Shown: piece by piece, positions 1-5,723 of the stretch
How the letters are laid out: every line of letters begins with the position of its first letter
Numbering within the stretch: the first letter of the stretch is position 1
NCBI GenBank assembly: GCA_028869325.1
Contig: JAGWST010000125.1
Location: forward strand, 1 to 8,819
Source of the DNA: a bacterium
GTDB taxonomy: Bacteria > Vulcanimicrobiota > Vulcanimicrobiia > Vulcanimicrobiales > SCRA01
Reading direction: 5' to 3'
DNA: 8,819 nucleotides
Program-made: the position numbers and the translations under genes
Notes under the pieces: generated by a model
The model's database searches: none
What the model was told of the DNA's origin: nothing
Seen by the model: only the letters and a program-made list of their open reading frames with translations

Positions 1-597
1 ACCACCCCGTTCTGCGCAGCGAGAAAGTCCTTAGATGACACTGACCAATTGTCCCATTCGAGGAGGTCCGAGATACGCAGCTCAACCTCGCTATCCATCT
101 TCGGACCGGCCGTATTGAGGCCCGTCATGGTCACCCGGTGCGCCAGCAGCGGAAGGGAACGATGCAGGATGAAGTTTCGCAAGTCCTGCACAAATGCTAT
201 TTCGGCGTGTGTTAGTAAACTCTTGCTTTTTCCGGTCGAATTCTACCGTGATGACATCGGTGCGCTTGGCCATGATGCGCCGAACGTGATCAACAAGGGT
301 AGTCGTGCTCGCTGCGTAGTTGTGCAGGTGCTGCACTGTCTGAGCCTGGAACTGCTCTCTAACCTCAGGAGGACGGACGTTCTGAACCAACTCCATGGCC
401 AGCCTTGGGTCCGAGGCGGCCTCGTCCAGCAAGGCGAGCAACTCCTTCCAGTTCCGGACAAAGACGGCGCAAATCGTTCGGCGCAGAGCGCCGCATTCGA
501 GATACGCCCTGTAGGCAGGGTGCTCGTCTATCCGACGTTGCGCCTCTTTCAGGCGCTCAGAAAGATCTGATCCGCTACGATCTGTCTCCTCATGCAT
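1..597 (-). pseudogene. Frameshifted gene for a HEPN-motif protein, 3' end outside window
   Basis: Seen: ATG at 597 follows a good Shine-Dalgarno (GGAG, 8-nt spacer). The first 122 residues are a charged, helical protein (motifs such as ECGALRRTICAVFVRNWKELL). The frame then degenerates and stops at 91. Dropping one base in the T5 run at 227-231 (A5 on the coding strand) restores a convincing frame open to base 1: HAEIAFVQDLRNFILHRSLP, later SDLLEWDNWSVSSKDF. The repaired protein shows about 198 residues and continues outside the window. RNFILH (162-179) fits the R-x4-H motif, with N after R, of HEPN domains, many of which are RNases or nucleic-acid binders. Family membership is inferred from this motif and helical character only; no precise family was recognised. 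No antitoxin-like partner lies next to it. The shift could be a real mutation or a homopolymer sequencing error. Confidence 0.6.
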
Positions 598-641
598 CGC
601 GACTACTCCAAATACTCAGCCAGGGTGCTCGATTGGGCTAG

Positions 642-647
642 ATTATA
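642..647 (-). promoter_or_regulatory. Possible -10 box upstream of the HEPN-motif gene
   Basis: The minus strand reads TATAAT here, 45 bp upstream of the ATG at 597. No convincing -35 hexamer lies 16 to 18 bp further upstream, so this is a candidate only. The surrounding 598-775 gap holds no other gene that I can see. Confidence 0.3.
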
Positions 648-775
648 GGCGAACGGAAGGATCGAGCGCTATCGCTTCCCCAACGGGAGCTAAAATAGAC
701 CTTAACCCGCCACCATTGTGGGACGCGCGTTTACCCGCCCTGCGCAAGTAGCATCGTGCGCCCTCCGTCGTTCCA

Positions 776-1306
776 TTATGGATGGGATCGGTAGAGCACG
801 CAGCGCTGAAGTGACGTGCCGAGAGCGTGAGGATGATCGAAGTCATCGCGCGGATCGTGTGTCATGCCGAGGCGTTGCATCACGCGTTGTGATGGAATGT
901 TGCTTGCGGCCGTGAGCGCGACGACTTCGTCCAGCTTCAGGGTGGTGAAGGCGTAATCGAGAGCGGCGCGCCCGCCTTCGGTGGCGTAACCGTTGCCCCA
1001 ATGTTCGCGCGGTAAGAGCCAGCCGACTTCGATCGCGGGGGTGAAAGCGGCCGTAAACTTCACGTCCTGTAGCAGAATGATCCCAGCAAACGACGCGCCG
1101 CCGTTGATCTCGATCGCCCAGTAGCCATAGCCCTTGGTCTCGAGCAGCCGGCGATAATGGGTAGCTGCCGCTTCGGCGCTGGCGCGTGGTATGGGTGTGG
1201 GCGAGACGTACCGCGTCACCTCGGGATCGGCCGCCATGGCGAGATACGGTTCCATGTCGGCGTCGGTCCATGGCCGCAGCCGCAAGCGCGGCGTCTCGAT
1301 GATCAT
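776..1306 (-). CDS. GNAT N-acetyltransferase, RimJ/RimL-like
   Basis: A 176-residue protein of the Acetyltransf_3 (RimJ/RimL) type, which moves an acetyl group from acetyl-CoA to a protein N-terminus or a small-molecule amine; the substrate cannot be read from sequence. Seen: the classic start IIETPRLRLRPWTDAD (residues 2-17); the beta-strand 4/helix 3 acetyl-CoA loop VGWLLPREHWGNGYATEG (94-111) with R-x-x-W-G-N-G-Y-A; and the C-terminal signature NIPSQRVMQRLGM (136-148). Length is normal for the family. The reading frame is open for 125 codons further upstream, but that part overlaps the IS1380 remnant and is not protein-like, so I chose the ATG at 1306, preceded by a weak GAAGAA. The presumed IS end lies only about 35 bp upstream, so the native promoter has probably been lost or replaced. 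It looks intact despite decayed neighbours. Confidence 0.88.
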   Translation of the reverse strand: MIIETPRLRLRPWTDADMEPYLAMAADPEVTRYVSPTPIPRASAEAAATHYRRLLETKGYGYWAIEINGGASFAGIILLQDVKFTAAFTPAIEVGWLLPREHWGNGYATEGGRAALDYAFTTLKLDEVVALTAASNIPSQRVMQRLGMTHDPRDDFDHPHALGTSLQRCVLYRSHP

Positions 1307-1373
1307 GACGCTGCGTTCTTCGCGATTGGCATCGAATAATCTAAACCGGGATTCCCCATATGGCCGCCCTATT

Positions 1374-1407
1374 CGAGTCGCCCCCGGATGATTCCGGCGG
1401 CGACTCG
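1374..1407. repeat. 14-bp imperfect inverted repeat near the IS1380 outer end
   Basis: Arms CGAGTCGCCCCCGG (1374-1387) and CCGGCGGCGACTCG (1394-1407) pair with a single mismatch around a 6-base loop. A second, shorter hairpin follows: GGCTC (1409-1413) with GAGCC (1419-1423). Neither is followed by a T-run in either direction. They lie between the transposase stop and the presumed IS end, so they may insulate the element from outside transcription or be structural remains. Confidence 0.55.
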
Positions 1408-1547
1408 GGGCTCTCGGCGAGCCGGGCCGCCGGTTCGGCACCTGCTGAGGGTCGCCTCGGTCCGGCGGGCACCAAAAAGCCTCGCTGCATAGTGATAAAG
1501 ACACAGTTCTCCCGTCGCTTGCCCCACGCACACGGTCGCCGGGGCGT

Positions 1548-1862
1548 TCATGTCGCCGTTCCCATCGGCGGCGATCGCAAAGAAGCGATTCTCTGCATGA
1601 TCGCAGCGAACAATTTGCGCGGGACCGCCACCTCCGCCATCTGGAACATGACGTAGCGGCCGTGACTGACGACCTTGGCACCGATTTTGATCAGCTTCTC
1701 ACGCAAACTCGTGAGCGACCACTCCGCAATCACCTCTGGGATCGCAAGCGTGCGAAGAAAGCTCCCGAGATTGTAAGCCAACGCGTGAAGTTGAAGGCGG
1801 AGAGCGTTCGCGTTGAACGAGCGACACGAAAGTCGCGTCCACTTGATCGTCGCCTTGGGCAT
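1548..1862 (-). pseudogene. IS1380-family transposase, C-terminal fragment
   Basis: Only about 104 residues remain of a DDE transposase that normally has 430 to 480. Recognised from memory of IS1380-type C-termini: IKWTRLSCRSFNANALRLQ, then LHALAYNLGSFLRTLAIPE, REKLIKIGAKVVSHGRYV and FQMAEVAVPRKLFAAI. The catalytic core and N-terminal DNA-binding part lie upstream of the breakpoint and are absent, so the ATG at 1862 is not a true start. The fragment is read towards the GNAT gene. Conservation of the remaining frame suggests that truncation was fairly recent. Confidence 0.85.
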
Positions 1863-1904
1863 TCAGCGCGCTACCCCGTCGGCGGACGCACCGCCCCCTC
1901 GCGC

Positions 1905-2102
1905 TTAGGCCAGCATCTCGGCCGACGGGACCCCAATGGCCTCAGCAAGGGCCTGCGCGAGGTGCTCGGCCAGCGTGTCGATGCGGGCGATGAGCTTGCG
2001 ACCGACTCTGGCCTCGACGCGGAGGCCGAGGGCATCCTCGACGACTAGGATGGTGAGAGACTTGCGGACCCGGCCGAAAAAGACCCGGCGCTCCGGAATC
2101 AT
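1905..2102 (-). CDS. Hypothetical 65-residue ORF or gene fragment
   Basis: Not recognised. From ATG 2102 the protein reads MIPERRVFFGRVRKSLTI at the N-terminus and ends ARIDTLAEHLAQALAEAIGV plus a short tail. In this frame most third codon positions are G or C, and the C-terminal half looks like an amphipathic helix, so it seems more protein-like than the opposite strand. The start is weak: GGAG lies directly against the ATG. The frame stays open upstream but would then run antisense to the integrase fragment. It could be a small accessory gene of the element, the C-terminal end of a broken gene, or chance. Confidence 0.3.
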   Translation of the reverse strand: MIPERRVFFGRVRKSLTILVVEDALGLRVEARVGRKLIARIDTLAEHLAQALAEAIGVPSAEMLA

Positions 2103-2109
2103 CTCCGGG

Positions 2110-2610
2110 AGATGGCAGTCCGTCGATCTAAAGCGCGGAATCCTCGTCGTCCGCGGGTCGAGGTACGAAATCGTCGGCGAGCGGGGCCAGAAGGAAACGA
2201 AGTCCGGCCGTGTGCGCGAGATCGCGCTGAACGCCTTGGCCGTCGAGGCCCTGCGCGCGCAGCGCGTCAGGCAGGCGGAGGAGCGGCTCCTGGCGGGCGA
2301 CGCCTGGGAAGGGTCGGACTTCGTGTTCACGACGCCCGAGGGCCACGCTGTGAGCCCGTACGGGCTCTCTGCGGGGTTCCGGTTGGTCGCCGAGGTGGCG
2401 GGCCTGGGAGACCGCTACACACTGCACAGCCTCCGGCATACGGCCGCCACGTGGGTGCTGGCGGGCGGGATCGATCTGCACACGGTGCAGAGCCTGCTTG
2501 GGCACTCGGCCGCCTCGACGACGCTGAACGTCTACGGCCATGTGCTCGCCGGGGGCGCCGTCAAGGCCGTCGAGACCATCGACACAGGGCTCCTTCGTGG
2601 CCGTGAGTAG
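2110..2610 (+). pseudogene. Tyrosine-type integrase, C-terminal catalytic fragment
   Basis: Integrases of this family cut and rejoin DNA through a tyrosine nucleophile at att sites. Seen: WQSVDLKRGILVVRGSRYEI at the broken end (from about 2113), the beta-hairpin lysine in TKSGRVREIAL (Lys codon 2200-2202), the H-x-x-R box in LHSLRHTAATW (His 2425-2427, Arg 2434-2436), the His of LLGHS (2503-2505) and the tyrosine of LNVYGH (2533-2535). Missing: the SAM-like core-binding domain and the box-I arginine, normally just before the W-x-D-v-D-l stretch. The frame continues upstream to 1936, but that part is not integrase-like and no good start exists, so this is a relic. It ends 72 bp from the 3' end of tRNA-Glu and points at it, typical for an element integrated into a tRNA gene. 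Confidence 0.85.
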
Positions 2611-2640
2611 AAATCTAAGTAGAAGCGCGACTGCCGGAAA

Positions 2641-2678
2641 CGAAGAAACCCTTGCCGTGCAAGGGTTTCCGGTCTTCG
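2641..2678 (-). terminator. Terminator hairpin after the tRNA-Gln/tRNA-Glu operon
   Basis: A perfect 11-bp stem, GAAACCCTTGC (2645-2655) with GCAAGGGTTTC (2659-2669), has a 3-base loop. An outer CGAA (2641-2644) can also pair with TTCG (2675-2678). On the minus strand the hairpin begins 13 bases after the tRNA-Glu CCA and is followed by the T-rich stretch TTCGTTT. It also lies just behind the convergent integrase fragment, so it may stop transcription from both sides. Confidence 0.7.
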
Positions 2679-2682
2679 ATCA

Positions 2683-2758
2683 TGGTAGCCCCAGCGGGAT
2701 TCGAACCCGCGTTACCGCCGTGAGAGGGCGGCGTCCTAGGCCTCTAGACGATAGGGCC
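2683..2758 (-). tRNA. tRNA-Glu (anticodon CUC)
   Basis: A 76-base cloverleaf read on the minus strand. The acceptor arms GGCCCTA and TGGGGCT pair with G-U pairs at 1 and 6. The anticodon loop CTCTCAC, between stems CCGCC and GGCGG, gives CUC, reading GAG codons. The T arm is GCGGG-TTCGAAT-CCCGC, the discriminator is A, and CCA is encoded. It lies one base behind tRNA-Gln in the same transcript. Its 3' half is the likely attachment site used by the element to the left. Confidence 0.95.
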
Positions 2759-2759
2759 T

Positions 2760-2833
2760 TGGCTCCCGCGCATGGATTCGAACCACGATAAACTGATCCA
2801 GAGTCAGTTGTCCTACCGTTAGACGACGCGGGA
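2760..2833 (-). tRNA. tRNA-Gln (anticodon CUG)
   Basis: A 74-base cloverleaf on the minus strand. Acceptor TCCCGCG pairs perfectly with CGCGGGA. The anticodon loop CTCTGGA, between stems ACTGA and TCAGT, gives CUG, reading CAG codons. The T arm is CGTGG-TTCGAAT-CCATG, the discriminator is G, and CCA is encoded. It is the first tRNA of a two-gene operon. The one-base gap to tRNA-Glu means that both must be released by processing of a common precursor. Confidence 0.95.
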
Positions 2834-2907
2834 CTATGGCTCGCCCAGGAACGCCCTCGCGCCTAGACCACGCTGATCCAAGCCCCATGCGTTGCGGGAC
2901 AGGGGGG

Positions 2908-2937
2908 ATTATAGCAACCGCTTCGCAGTACGGTCAA
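2908..2937 (-). promoter_or_regulatory. Sigma70-type promoter of the tRNA operon
   Basis: On the minus strand: -35 TTGACC (2932-2937), an 18-bp spacer, and a perfect -10 TATAAT (2908-2913). Transcription should begin near 2900, leaving a leader of about 67 bases before tRNA-Gln. I found no third tRNA or other recognisable RNA in the leader. The promoter lies just behind the stop codon of the lipoprotein gene (2994), so the tRNA operon is a separate unit. Confidence 0.8.
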
Positions 2938-2993
2938 CCCCCGCTCCCGCCGGGCGCGGCCCTGCTCCCTATCTACGGGCGAACCCCCGCCGC

Positions 2994-4193
2994 CTAGCGC
3001 TCCAACACCCGTATCGTGTTGTCGTTGTCGTCATTGAAGTAGAGCCGCGTCTCCTCGCCGCGTTGCCCGCTCGCGGCCATGCCAAAGAGCGCCCCGGCCG
3101 CCCCCGTGTCGACGTTCTTCACCGCCAGCAGACGGCCGTGCGGCGTGATCTCCACCGTCAAGTTCTTCCCATTCGGATCTAGGGTGTTGCCCAGCACCAG
3201 ATGCCCGCCGGGGAGCAGCGCCGAGCTGATGGGACCGTTGAGCGGCGGCCCCGAGAAGACCACGTGAGCCCGTCGCGCAAACGGGCCGCCGAACGATGCT
3301 CCATTCACCACGATGCCGTGCGCCGGAATAGTCGAGACGTGGCGGAACGCGACGAGCGTGTTGTCGGTACCGTCGACGATGTAGAGCCGGTCGTGCTGCG
3401 CGTCGTACTGGAGTCCCGAGGGCCCCAGGATGCTGCCGGGCACGCCATGGTTCACGGCGAAGCCGGTGGCGATGACGTCGAAGCTGAACTTCGGCCCTGG
3501 ATTGATGTTGATGCGGACGATGCTCCCGTCGGCGGCGTTGCTCTCGTAGAAGGCCGCCGTTCCGAAGGGGCCGGCGTGCGCGGCGAAGGTTTGGCCGAAT
3601 GGGCCGTGCCAGGGGCCGCCGGGAAGCGTGGTGACCAGCGAACCGCCGGGCGTGAAGACGGGGTTGTCGTTGGCGGCAAAGGCCGACGCCCAGATGTTGC
3701 CGTTGGGCGCCAGCGCGACCTCGGTGCAGCCTAGCAGCGCTGCATCTTGCGCCACGCGAGCCGGATTCGAGCCGGGCCGCGGGTGCAGCGCAACAATCGT
3801 GGTACCCGTGCCCTGCACGTTCGCGGCGTTGTTGAAGTTACAGATCACCAGATCTCCGGCGGCGATCTTGCCTGCCCCGACCTGCGCGACGGCCAAACCG
3901 TAGGGATTCTGATCGCCGTTGAGCGGGTCGACGGTCGAGCCGATGGTGCGCTGCTCGTCGAGTTGTCTGAGCACGGAGTTGGCGTCGTCGGGGCCGAGAT
4001 CGTCACCACCGCGGTCGCTATCGACCATGATGGGAGCCGTCATCACGCCGGGCATGCTGGTCGGTGCGGGGGAGTCGGCGGTCGCCGGCATGCCGCCCAT
4101 GCTCGCCCCGCCGCCGCCCGAGCACGCAGCAAGCGTGAGAGTGGCAAGCACGGCCAGCGTCGCCGTCGTGGGAGTCGTCGTGGAACGCGTCAT
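2994..4193 (-). CDS. Secreted lipoprotein, probable beta-propeller
   Basis: A 399-residue exported protein of unknown role. Seen: a type II signal peptide with hydrophobic core (residues 12-22) and lipobox LAAC, placing the lipidated Cys at 24; then a Gly/Met/Ser/Pro/Asp-rich linker to about residue 70. The rest resembles SMP-30/NHL/YVTN-type propeller proteins: blade-like pieces such as VALAPNGNIWASAF (159-172), GPSGLQYDAQHDRLYIVDGT (258-277) and LYFNDDNDNTIRVLE at the end. Such propellers often bind ligands or partners, but no catalytic site is evident. GGAGGT (minus strand, 4199-4204) sits 5 bases before the ATG and supports this start. It is monocistronic, divergent from the 78-residue gene. 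I am confident of the lipoprotein, less so of the fold. Confidence 0.88.
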   Translation of the reverse strand: MTRSTTTPTTATLAVLATLTLAACSGGGGASMGGMPATADSPAPTSMPGVMTAPIMVDSDRGGDDLGPDDANSVLRQLDEQRTIGSTVDPLNGDQNPYGLAVAQVGAGKIAAGDLVICNFNNAANVQGTGTTIVALHPRPGSNPARVAQDAALLGCTEVALAPNGNIWASAFAANDNPVFTPGGSLVTTLPGGPWHGPFGQTFAAHAGPFGTAAFYESNAADGSIVRININPGPKFSFDVIATGFAVNHGVPGSILGPSGLQYDAQHDRLYIVDGTDNTLVAFRHVSTIPAHGIVVNGASFGGPFARRAHVVFSGPPLNGPISSALLPGGHLVLGNTLDPNGKNLTVEITPHGRLLAVKNVDTGAAGALFGMAASGQRGEETRLYFNDDNDNTIRVLER

Positions 4194-4279
4194 GGAGCAC
4201 CTCCGCGCGCATACCAGCGAGTCGTATCGGTTTACGCTAGGCGACGGAGTTGAGAAATGGCTGAAAACGAGGCGGGGAA

Positions 4280-4295
4280 CCGGCGGCGCCGCCGG
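4280..4295. repeat. 16-bp perfect GC palindrome
   Basis: CCGGCGGCGCCGCCGG is self-complementary. It lies in the 127-bp gap between the divergent lipoprotein gene and the 78-residue gene, just upstream of the latter's ribosome binding site. It could be a dimer-binding operator or an mRNA hairpin, or simply a product of high GC; no bound protein is known. Confidence 0.4.
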
Positions 4296-4320
4296 CGGCG
4301 TCTATGCTGCGAGGAGAGAG

Positions 4321-4557
4321 ATGGCCAACACGATCATCGTACACGACCCCGAGGGCATCCAGCGCATGCTGCGACACGGCCTCGCGCCGGTTACCGACAA
4401 CCGCCAGGCGCTCATGGCGTTGGGCTTCGCGGCGAAATATCCGAACGGGCGCGATGCCTACGAGCGCGGCATCTGGTCCCGCAGCGTCGACCACGGCTAC
4501 CGCTCGAGCGACTTTCGCCGCATGCTGGTCGAGCAGATCGCCCATCTCATCGCCTAG
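4321..4557 (+). CDS. Hypothetical 78-residue protein
   Basis: Not recognised. A soluble, mixed-charge protein without signal peptide, transmembrane segment or cysteine; it starts ANTIIVHDPEGIQRMLRHG and ends DFRRMLVEQIAHLIA, with helical stretches at both ends and a central aromatic part (YPNGRDAYERGIWSRSVDHG, residues 40-59). The frame is open far upstream, but that stretch is antisense to the lipoprotein gene. The ATG at 4321 has GGAG 4 bases ahead within a purine-rich tract, so it is the likely start. It ends 6 bp from the convergent PAS gene and shares a hairpin with it. Confidence 0.7.
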   Translation: MANTIIVHDPEGIQRMLRHGLAPVTDNRQALMALGFAAKYPNGRDAYERGIWSRSVDHGYRSSDFRRMLVEQIAHLIA

Positions 4558-4580
4558 TGGCCGTTACAGGCCACGAGGCG
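4551..4580. terminator. Hairpin shared by two convergent genes
   Basis: Arms CGCCTAGTGGCC (4551-4562) and GGCCACGAGGCG (4569-4580) pair over 12 bp with one A/G mismatch around a 6-base loop. The structure covers the stop codon of the 78-residue gene (4555-4557) and that of the PAS gene (4564-4566). There is no T-run, so it may act as a bidirectional transcript end or protect 3' ends rather than be a standard intrinsic terminator. Confidence 0.5.
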
Positions 4581-5001
4581 CCTGCGCGGCGAGCCGTTTG
4601 CGTAAGGCGCGCATCTCTTCGAAGCGCGCCGTCACGTCGCGCATGACGGCGGCCATTCCGCTCATGCGCCCGCTCTCGTCGCGCAGCGCCACGATGGTGA
4701 ACTCGAGCGAGATACGCTGGCCGTCCTTGCGCATCCCCGGAACGGCCAGAAGCTCGCCGTCTCCGTAGCGGCTTTGGCCTGTCTCCATGACGCGCCGATA
4801 CCCCTCCCAATGGCGCTCGCGCAGCCGCTCGGGGATGATGAGATCGAGCGAACACCCCAGCGCCTCGGACTCGCCGTAACCGAAGATGCGCTCCGCGCCG
4901 CGGTTCCACAGGCGGATCAACCCTCGCTCGTCGGCGACGATGACGGCGTCTGCGGCGTCGCGCACGATCGTCTCGAACGCCTGCGATAGATCTGCGGCCA
5001 C
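4564..5001 (-). CDS. Stand-alone PAS-domain protein
   Basis: A cytoplasmic single-domain sensor of 145 residues. Seen: a PAS fold over about residues 8-125, with AADAVIVADERGLIRLWNRG (16-35), then AERIFGYGESEALG (36-49), the FG-loop region RKDGQRISLEFTIVALRDES (91-110) and the closing MAAVMRDVTARFEEM (116-130), which leads into a short helix. PAS domains bind small ligands or cofactors or mediate dimerisation; the ligand is not predictable. No kinase, GGDEF or HTH output follows, so it must signal through a partner. I chose GTG at 5001 because GAGGAGGAG lies just upstream with a good spacing; an in-frame TTG at 5085 would add 28 residues unlike the family. It is divergent from the metallopeptidase gene. 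Confidence 0.85.
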   Translation of the reverse strand: MAADLSQAFETIVRDAADAVIVADERGLIRLWNRGAERIFGYGESEALGCSLDLIIPERLRERHWEGYRRVMETGQSRYGDGELLAVPGMRKDGQRISLEFTIVALRDESGRMSGMAAVMRDVTARFEEMRALRKRLAAQAPRGL

Positions 5002-5121
5002 GGCCTTCTCCTCCTCACGATCTCGCTCGACGTCTATCTTACCGTATCGCGTGAACGGCGGATGCGACCTGCCGCGCAACGGCAACGCGGCGGCAATGGG
5101 CGTGAGCTACCATCGCCCGCG

Positions 5122-5703
5122 ATGGACGACCTCACCGCGCTGGCCGCACGGCTCGTCGATGCCCCCTCCGAGGCCGCGCGGCTGGGGCTCGTGCGCACGT
5201 TGGTGCGCTTCGGCCCGGCGGCCCTGCGGCTGGCCGAGGTGCGCGGCATGCGTGTGGTGGCCCTGGCGCGCGGCGAGCGCTTCACGGCGCGCTCGCGGCG
5301 CCTGCGCGAGTTGGCTCCGCACCTGGACACCTGGCCGACACCGCCGGCGGGGCTCTTCGTGGTCGAGGAGCGCACCGCGTACCTGCGCTCGCGCTCGCCG
5401 CTGGCAGCCGCCCACGAGTTCGGGCACGCGCTCGACTGCGCGCTGGGAGAGGGGGCCTATCGTTCGAACGAGGACGGCGATCTGCGCTCGATCTTCGCTA
5501 GCGCTACCGCTTTCGTTACCCCCTACGCCGCCACCGCGCCCGACGAATTCTTTGCCGAGCTGCTGCGCGCGTACGTCGAGTGCAACGATCGCCGCTCGCC
5601 ATGGCCGGCGGCGACGCGCGCACGCCTGCGCGAGGTCGACGCACGGGCCTTCGCCTATGTGGAGCGGCTCTTCGCGCACGGCTTCGCGGAGGCATTGCCG
5701 TAG
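5122..5703 (+). CDS. Small zinc metallopeptidase, M34/ATLF-like
   Basis: A 193-residue zincin with the layout of the anthrax-lethal-factor (ATLF, MEROPS M34) catalytic domain. Seen: AAAHEFGHALDCALG (95-109), where His98 and His102 should bind zinc and Glu99 is the catalytic base; Tyr135 and Glu142 in TPYAATAPDEFFAELLRAYV (133-152). The tyrosine-to-glutamate spacing of 7 equals that recalled for LF (Tyr728, Glu735), and EFFAE is the family signature holding the third zinc ligand. There is no signal peptide or receptor-binding domain, so a cytosolic housekeeping or regulatory protease is more likely than a toxin; the substrate is unknown. The start at 5122 lacks a clear Shine-Dalgarno. The gene diverges from PAS and converges on the deacetylase gene. 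Confidence 0.8.
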   Translation: MDDLTALAARLVDAPSEAARLGLVRTLVRFGPAALRLAEVRGMRVVALARGERFTARSRRLRELAPHLDTWPTPPAGLFVVEERTAYLRSRSPLAAAHEFGHALDCALGEGAYRSNEDGDLRSIFASATAFVTPYAATAPDEFFAELLRAYVECNDRRSPWPAATRARLREVDARAFAYVERLFAHGFAEALP

Positions 5704-5723
5704 GGCGCGCCGCGCGCAACCTG

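Larger units (their letters stand above)
1341..1862 (-). mobile_element. Remnant of an IS1380-family insertion sequence
   Basis: The segment holds the C-terminal quarter of an IS1380-type transposase followed by about 200 bp of non-coding tail. The minus strand near the outer end reads CATATGGGGAATCCCGGTTT (1346-1359 and on to 1365), resembling the terminal sequence I recall for this family; I place the outer end at about 1341, without a verified inverted repeat. The other end is missing: homology stops near 1862, where the sequence passes into an unrelated small ORF and an integrase fragment. The element therefore cannot move by itself. Confidence 0.6.

Noticed and set aside
1..1306. Toxin-antitoxin pair made of the HEPN-motif gene and the GNAT gene
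   Set aside because: GNAT toxins pair with small DNA-binding antitoxins, and this GNAT is of the RimJ/RimL type; the 178-bp gap and differing condition of the genes do not support a pair.
1307..1681. 125-codon upstream extension of the acetyltransferase frame
   Set aside because: It runs through the IS1380 remnant, is Arg/Ser-rich and not protein-like, while the GNAT family start motif begins right after ATG 1306.
2540..2791. Open frame running from the integrase end through the tRNA genes
   Set aside because: The peptide is the translation of antisense tRNA sequence, a common false ORF; the cloverleaves explain this DNA.
2834..2900. Possible third tRNA in the operon leader
   Set aside because: Some tRNA-like words are present, but no cloverleaf, T arm or anticodon stem can be formed.
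3919..4320. Long upstream extension of the 78-residue gene
   Set aside because: It is antisense to the well-supported lipoprotein gene, including its signal peptide; ATG 4321 has its own ribosome binding site.
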